Assembly: GCF_017876095.1 (NCBI RefSeq)
Contig: NZ_JAGINM010000009.1
Coordinates: 1-64,000 of the forward strand
Source: Azospirillum agricola
Lineage (GTDB): Bacteria > Pseudomonadota > Alphaproteobacteria > Azospirillales > Azospirillaceae
Direction of reading: 5' to 3'
Length of the DNA: 64,000 bases
The position numbers were made by a program, and so were the translations under genes. Shown here piece by piece: positions 59,147 to 64,000 of the stretch. Every line of letters starts with the position of its first letter. The stretch's first letter is position 1. The notes under the pieces were generated by a model. It saw nothing but the letters and a program-made list of their open reading frames with translations. It was not told the DNA's origin and did no database searches.

Positions 59147-60577
59147 ATGCCCGTCGGTTCCATTCCCGTCCTTCTGATCGAAGACACCCCGTCGCTGGCC
59201 CGCGTCTACGCGGAGTTCCTGAAGAAGGAATCGCACACCGTCATCGCGGTGGAGACCGGGGCCGACGCGCTGGCGCAGCTGGAGGACGGCGCGCCGAAGG
59301 TGGTGCTGCTCGACCTCCAGCTTCCCGACATGAACGGGATGGAGGTGCTGAAGCGCATCAACGCCCAGGCACTGCCCTGCGCCGTCATCGTCATCACCGC
59401 CCACGGGTCGGTGAAGGCGGCGGTCGAGGCGATGCGCTACGGCGCCTACGATTTCCTGGTCAAGCCCTTCTCCGCCGACCGGCTGGTCGTCACCGTGCGC
59501 AACGCGGTGGAGCGGCTGCGGCTGGCCCAGATCGTCGACAGCTTCGAGAAGGATCTCGGGCGCGCCCGCTACCACGGCTTCATCGGCTCCTCGCTGGCGA
59601 TGCAGGCGGTCTACCGCATCGTCGACAGCGCGGCCTCGTCGCGCGCCACCGTCTTCATCACCGGCGAATCCGGCACCGGCAAGGAGGTCTGCGCCGAGGC
59701 GATCCACCGGCAGAGCCAGCGCGCCTCGCGGCCCTTCATCGCCATCAACTGCGGCGCCATCCCGAAGGATCTCATGGAAAGCGAGATCTTCGGCCACGTG
59801 AAGGGCTCCTTCACCGGCGCCGTCGCCGACCGCGAGGGGGCGGCCGCCCGCGCCGACGGCGGCACCCTGTTCCTCGACGAGATCTGCGAGCTCGCCCCCG
59901 ACCTCCAGACCAAGCTGCTGCGCTTCATCCAGACCGGCACCTTCACGCCGGTCGGCGGCTCGAAGCTGGAGAAGGTCGATCTGCGCATCGTCTGCGCCAC
60001 CAACCGCGACCCCCTGCGCGAGGTCGAGGAGGGGCGCTTCCGCGAGGACCTCTATTACCGCCTGCACGTCATCCCCATCCACCTGCCGCCGCTGCGCGAG
60101 CGCGAGGACGACGTGCTGGAGATCGCCCGCCATTACCTGGCGGACTTCGCGGCCGAGGAGAAGAAGGGCTTCCTCCAGTTCTCCCCCGAGGCCGAGCAGG
60201 CGCTGCGCCATTACCACTGGCCGGGCAACGTCCGCCAGTTGCAGAACGTCGTGCGCATCGTCGCGGTCCTGCACGACGGCGACACGGTACGGCTGGACAT
60301 GCTGCCGGCGCCGCTGGGAAGCCTGGCGCCGGCCCCGGGATCTCCAGGAACGCCGGCCGCCACCCCGGCTCCCGGCCCGGCGGCCCCGGCCGCGCGTCCC
60401 CCCGCCCCGCTGACCCCCGACGCGATCAAGCCGCTGTGGGAGGTCGAGAAGGACGCCATCGAGGACGCCATCGCCGCGTGCGACGGCAACATCCCGCGCG
60501 CCGCCGCCCTGTTGCAGATCAGCGCCTCGACCATCTACCGCAAGCGCCTGGCCTGGCAAGCGGAAGGCAAGCTCTGA
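59147..60577 (+). CDS. NtrC-family sigma54-dependent response regulator (476 aa)
   Basis: The receiver ([49 protein letters not shown]) is followed by an AAA+ domain with [21 protein letters not shown] in place of [26 protein letters not shown] and [20 protein letters not shown]. An Ala/Pro linker leads to a Fis-type helix-turn-helix ([20 protein letters not shown]). It activates sigma54 promoters. No kinase gene is adjacent. The layout resembles LuxO-type regulators. The start ATG 59147 is chosen at the receiver's natural beginning; upstream codons to 59060 look non-coding. Confidence 0.92.
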   Translation: MPVGSIPVLLIEDTPSLARVYAEFLKKESHTVIAVETGADALAQLEDGAPKVVLLDLQLPDMNGMEVLKRINAQALPCAVIVITAHGSVKAAVEAMRYGAYDFLVKPFSADRLVVTVRNAVERLRLAQIVDSFEKDLGRARYHGFIGSSLAMQAVYRIVDSAASSRATVFITGESGTGKEVCAEAIHRQSQRASRPFIAINCGAIPKDLMESEIFGHVKGSFTGAVADREGAAARADGGTLFLDEICELAPDLQTKLLRFIQTGTFTPVGGSKLEKVDLRIVCATNRDPLREVEEGRFREDLYYRLHVIPIHLPPLREREDDVLEIARHYLADFAAEEKKGFLQFSPEAEQALRHYHWPGNVRQLQNVVRIVAVLHDGDTVRLDMLPAPLGSLAPAPGSPGTPAATPAPGPAAPAARPPAPLTPDAIKPLWEVEKDAIEDAIAACDGNIPRAAALLQISASTIYRKRLAWQAEGKL

Positions 60578-60817
60578 CCGCCCTTTTCTGGCGGTGCAGC
60601 ACAATAGTGGAAAGACCACCAACAGCACCGATGGGTCGAGCCGGGTCGCAATCGGCTTATTTCCCGTGCGCCGTCCACCGTCGATAGGCCTATGTCGTGA
60701 GACGGAATTGCCCGCAACCGCAGCCTGCGGCTAGCTTCCCCGCACATTGTCTTGGTTTCGCTTGTCCGACGCGTGCTTTGCCGGCGGTCAGCGACCGATC
60801 ATCCAGGGAGAAGCCCA
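60578..60817. other. Leader/promoter region of the cold-shock gene
   Basis: This gap is lower in GC than its surroundings and carries no gene. Cold-shock genes often have long structured 5' leaders that control translation at low temperature, and the region is the right length and place for one. I see no definite box; AGGGAGAA just before 60818 is the ribosome site. Confidence 0.4.
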
Positions 60818-61027
60818 ATGACCACCGGCACCGTGAAATGGTTCAACACCACCAAGGGTTATGGATTCATCGCCCCGGAGGCCGGGGCCAAGGACGTGTT
60901 CGTCCACATCACCGCCGTCCAGCGGTCCGGCCTGCACGCGCTGTCGGAAGGCCAGCGGGTGCAGTTCGAGGTGTCGCGCGGCAACAACGGCAAGGATTCC
61001 GCCGTCAACATCAGCGTCGTCGAGTGA
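60818..61027 (+). CDS. Cold-shock domain protein (69 aa)
   Basis: The single CSD is complete: TGTVKWFNTTKGYGFIAPEA with RNP1 and KDVFVHITAVQRSGL with RNP2, ending in GKDSAVNISVVE. These small proteins bind single-stranded RNA and DNA and act as RNA chaperones. It is monocistronic and ends 16 bp before the convergent receiver-Hpt gene. Confidence 0.95.
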   Translation: MTTGTVKWFNTTKGYGFIAPEAGAKDVFVHITAVQRSGLHALSEGQRVQFEVSRGNNGKDSAVNISVVE

Positions 61028-61042
61028 GCGGCGGCTGACGCC

Positions 61043-61840
61043 TCAATCGAGATAGCCGGCGGCGCGGTAGGCGGCGATGGCCTCGCCGGCAAGGTGGGGA
61101 ATGTCGCCGCGCAGCGCCTCCGCCGGGGCCGCGGCGCCGTCGCGGCAGGCCATCTCCAGGGCGCGGGCGGCGGCGCAGAGGGAGCGGGCCCCGAAGGTCC
61201 CCGCCGTGCTTTTCAGGGTGTGCGCCTCGCGCGTCAGCAGGGCGAGGTCGGACAGGCCGGCGATGCGCTCCACCCGTTCCCGCGTCTCGGCGACGAACTG
61301 CCGCAGCACCTCCCCCAGCAGCTCCGCCCCCAGATCCTGGGCGAGTTGCGTCAACACCTCCGGATCGAGCACCCCGCCGTCCTCGTCCGCCGCCGCCGCC
61401 GCGCAGGGCGCCGGGATCTCCCGCTCGGCCGCCGGCCTCAGCCAGCGCGCCACGGTGTCGAGAAGCTGCGCGCGGTCGATCGGCTTGCCGACATGGTCGT
61501 TCATCCCGGCCTCGCGGCAGCGGGCGCGGTCGCCGTCGCCGACATCGGCGGTCATGGCGACCACCGGCACCCTCCCCGCCGCCCCCGGCAGGCCGCGCAG
61601 CAGGCGGGTGGCGGTCAGCCCGTCCATCTCCGGCATCGACACGTCCATCAGGATCAGGTCGAAGCCGCCGTCCTGCGCCGCCATCACCGCCTCCAGCCCG
61701 TTGCCGGCCGTCTCGATCCGGTAGCCGGCGGGGGCCAGGATGGCGGTGACCAGCGTCTGGTTCAGCGGGCTGTCCTCGACGACCAGGATGCGGCGCGGCG
61801 CGGCCGGCTCCGGTTCCGTGGGGAGAAGCGGCGAAGGCAT
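61043..61840 (-). CDS. Receiver-Hpt phosphorelay protein (265 aa)
   Basis: Residues 15-135 are a CheY-like receiver ([55 protein letters not shown]). Residues 160-262 are an Hpt domain with the phospho-His in [20 protein letters not shown]. No kinase or DNA-binding domain is present, so it is a two-step phosphate shuttle for some hybrid kinase, possibly the one at 52237-55887. It has its own start at ATG 61840. Confidence 0.85.
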   Translation of the reverse strand: MPSPLLPTEPEPAAPRRILVVEDSPLNQTLVTAILAPAGYRIETAGNGLEAVMAAQDGGFDLILMDVSMPEMDGLTATRLLRGLPGAAGRVPVVAMTADVGDGDRARCREAGMNDHVGKPIDRAQLLDTVARWLRPAAEREIPAPCAAAAADEDGGVLDPEVLTQLAQDLGAELLGEVLRQFVAETRERVERIAGLSDLALLTREAHTLKSTAGTFGARSLCAAARALEMACRDGAAAPAEALRGDIPHLAGEAIAAYRAAGYLD

Positions 61841-62112
61841 GGAACGGGCTTTCCGGAAAGGCGGACGGACGGATTCACTGTAGGATCGCCGGAGCGGCGC
61901 GTCCACGCCGCTCCGGCCGGGATCCGCCCTCCCGCACCGGATTTCCGATCGTCATCGCCGCCGAACGGGGTAGCGGGTGGCGAATTCCCGCGCCGCATGG
62001 CCCCGATGCCATGGGCGGACGCTTCAAATCGGCGCGCCGCGCCGGTATGGTGGCGCCCTTGGCGGCGTGCGCCCCTCGCTCCAGCCCTTCGCTTCAGGCG
62101 GTTTCGCAGACG

Positions 62113-63330
62113 ATGACCATACCCAACAGCTACCGTTCCGGTCCCGACGAACGCGGGCATTTCGGCGTCTATGGCGGCCGCTTCGTCGCCGAGACGCTGA
62201 TGCCGCTGATCCTCGACGTGGAGAAGGCCTACCGCGAGGCCCGCGCCGACCCCGCCTTCGAAGGCGAGATGCGCCAGCAGCTCAAGCAGTATGTCGGCCG
62301 CCCCAACCCGCTCTATTACGCGGAGCGCCTGACGCAGCATCTCGGCGGCGCCAAGATCTACTTCAAGCGCGAGGAGCTGAACCACACCGGCGCGCACAAG
62401 ATCAACAACTGCATCGGCCAGATCCTGCTGGCCCGGCGCATGGGCAAGACCCGCATCATCGCCGAGACGGGCGCCGGCCAGCACGGCGTGGCGACCGCGA
62501 CGGTCTGCGCGCTCTACGACATGCCCTGCGTCATCTACATGGGCGAGACCGACATCGCCCGCCAGGCGCCCAACGTCTTCCGCATGAAGCTGCTGGGGGC
62601 CGAGGTGCGCGCCGTCACCTCCGGCGCCAAGACGCTGAAGGACGCGATGAACGAGGCGCTGCGCGACTGGGTCACCAACGTCGCCGACACCTTCTACATC
62701 ATCGGCACCGCCGCCGGCCCGCACCCCTACCCGACCATCGTCCGCGACTTCCAGTCGATCATCGGCGACGAGGTGCGCAGCCAGATGCAGGAGCTGGAGG
62801 GCCGGCTGCCCGACTCGCTGATCGCCTGCGTCGGCGGCGGCTCGAACGCCATCGGCCTGTTCCACCCCTTCCTCGACGAGCCGACGGTCAAGATGGTCGG
62901 CGTCGAGGCCGCCGGGCGCGGCATCGACAAGGGGCCGCTCGACCACGCCGCCTCGATCAACGGCGGCCGGCCGGGCGTGCTGCACGGCAACCGCACCTAC
63001 CTGCTCCAGGACGAGGACGGCCAGATCCTGGAGGGCCACTCCATCTCCGCCGGCCTCGACTATCCCGGCGTCGGGCCGGAGCACAGCTGGCTGCACGATT
63101 CCGGCCGGGTCGAGTATTCGGCCGCCACCGACGCCGAGGCGCTGGAGGCCTTCCAGCTCTGCGCGCGCACCGAGGGCATCATCCCGGCGCTGGAATCCGC
63201 CCACGGCCTCGCCGAGGTCATCAAGCGCGCGCCGACCCTGCCGAAGGACCATCTGATGGTGCTGTGCCTGTCCGGCCGCGGCGACAAGGACATCTTCTCC
63301 GTGGCCCAGCATCTGGGAGTCTCCCTGTGA
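62113..63330 (+). CDS. trpB: Tryptophan synthase beta chain
   Basis: The 405-residue PLP enzyme contains [20 protein letters not shown] with the Schiff-base Lys96, [40 protein letters not shown], and [12 protein letters not shown] at the end. TrpB joins indole and serine to make tryptophan. The start ATG 62113 ([20 protein letters not shown]) is the family's usual beginning; the upstream frame to 62011 is not conserved. The stop overlaps the trpA start (GTGA), so translation is coupled. Confidence 0.97.
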   Translation: MTIPNSYRSGPDERGHFGVYGGRFVAETLMPLILDVEKAYREARADPAFEGEMRQQLKQYVGRPNPLYYAERLTQHLGGAKIYFKREELNHTGAHKINNCIGQILLARRMGKTRIIAETGAGQHGVATATVCALYDMPCVIYMGETDIARQAPNVFRMKLLGAEVRAVTSGAKTLKDAMNEALRDWVTNVADTFYIIGTAAGPHPYPTIVRDFQSIIGDEVRSQMQELEGRLPDSLIACVGGGSNAIGLFHPFLDEPTVKMVGVEAAGRGIDKGPLDHAASINGGRPGVLHGNRTYLLQDEDGQILEGHSISAGLDYPGVGPEHSWLHDSGRVEYSAATDAEALEAFQLCARTEGIIPALESAHGLAEVIKRAPTLPKDHLMVLCLSGRGDKDIFSVAQHLGVSL

Positions 63331-64000
63331 GCGCCGATTTGAGTGCCGATCCGATCTCCGATGGCCGCATCGCCCGCCGCTTCGCCTCGCTGAAGGCGGA
63401 GGGGCGCGCCGGCCTGATCACCTTCATCACCGCCGGGGATCCCGACGCCGCCACCGGACAGGCCCTGCTCGACGGGCTGCCGGCGGCCGGCGCCGACCTG
63501 ATCGAACTGGGCATGCCCTTCACCGACCCGATGGCGGACGGCCCGGCGATCCAGGCCTCCTCTCTGCGGGCGCTGGCCGGCGGCATGTCGGTGCGCCGGA
63601 CGCTGGAGCTGGTGCGCGGCTTCCGAACCAAGGACGCCGACACCCCGATCATCCTGATGGGCTATTACAACCCCATCGACTCCTACGGGGTCGACCGTTT
63701 CCTGGCCGACGCCAAGGCGGCCGGGGTCGACGGTCTGATCGTCGTCGACCTGCCCCCCGAGGAGGACGACGAGCTGTGCATCCCGGCGCTGAAGGCCGGG
63801 GTCAGCTTCGTCCGGCTGACGACGCCGACCACCGACGACCAGCGGCTGCCGGCGGTGCTGACCAACAATTCCGGCTTCATCTACTATGTGTCGATCGCCG
63901 GCATCACCGGGACGGCCAGCGCCGCCAACACCGCCGTCGACGCGGCGGTGGCGCGGCTGAAGCGCCACACCGCCCTGCCGGTCGCCGTCGGCTTCGGCAT
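63327..64000 (+). CDS. trpA: Tryptophan synthase alpha chain, cut by the window end
   Basis: The GTG start overlaps the trpB stop. The visible 224 codons carry [40 protein letters not shown] with catalytic Glu and Asp, [31 protein letters not shown] and [14 protein letters not shown]. TrpA cleaves indole-glycerol phosphate and passes indole through a tunnel to TrpB. The C-terminal part (about 50 residues) lies beyond the window. Confidence 0.96.
   Translation, partial: MSADLSADPISDGRIARRFASLKAEGRAGLITFITAGDPDAATGQALLDGLPAAGADLIELGMPFTDPMADGPAIQASSLRALAGGMSVRRTLELVRGFRTKDADTPIILMGYYNPIDSYGVDRFLADAKAAGVDGLIVVDLPPEEDDELCIPALKAGVSFVRLTTPTTDDQRLPAVLTNNSGFIYYVSIAGITGTASAANTAVDAAVARLKRHTALPVAVGFG

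Overview
The window joins two kinds of DNA from a very GC-rich alphaproteobacterium. Gene content and order (addB-addA, amgK-murU beside tsaE, Pat-type acetyltransferase, type-2 ferredoxin-NADP reductase, many PAS and hybrid histidine kinases, trpB-trpA) suggest Rhodospirillales, most likely Azospirillum or a close relative. This is inferred from protein resemblance, not from a marker gene.

Positions 1-22659 are accessory DNA lying directly against the 3' end of a tRNA-Ala(CGC) gene (22660-22735, minus strand). It is a mosaic of small unknown genes, repressors, decayed fragments (TniQ-like, RecD-like helicase, ACR3-like arsenite pump), a nuclease-toxin-like pair (1953-2521), a PIN toxin-antitoxin pair (19463-20503), two proteins sharing a C-terminal motif with the AcrVA2 family, a soluble FtsH-like protease (11922-13964) and an HtpX-like membrane protease (16204-17550). 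No integrase or transposase is visible, so the element probably continues to the left.

The most unusual locus is a tightly packed minus-strand operon at 2603-6194. In transcription order it encodes an OGG/HhH-GPD DNA glycosylase, a small Gly-rich protein, a PfkB-kinase/nucleoside-deoxyribosyltransferase fusion, a QueC-like 7-deazaguanine enzyme and a SagB-like nitroreductase. A divergent XRE repressor gene sits across a perfect 25-bp palindrome. The set recalls the ancillary QueC and OGG genes of type IV CBASS, but no nucleotide cyclase or TGT is visible. It is a candidate for an undescribed nucleobase-modification or defence system.

Positions 22969-64000 are ordinary chromosome. In order: yggT, DUF167, folD, corA, modD, a secreted MACPF protein, pat, an L-lactate dehydrogenase, a DUF2283 pair, ppa, a peptide-ABC binding protein, trxA, addA/addB, murU/amgK/tsaE, an unknown gene, and a type-2 ferredoxin-NADP reductase. 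Then follow a Spy/CpxP-like protein beside an OmpR/EnvZ-type pair, a PAS histidine kinase, a large hybrid kinase beside an amino-acid binding protein, dut, coaBC, an NtrC-type regulator, a cold-shock protein, a receiver-Hpt protein, trpB and the start of trpA. Cell-wall recycling (amgK, murU), double-strand-break repair (addA, addB) and envelope stress sensing (spy-like, regulator, kinase) form clear functional groups.
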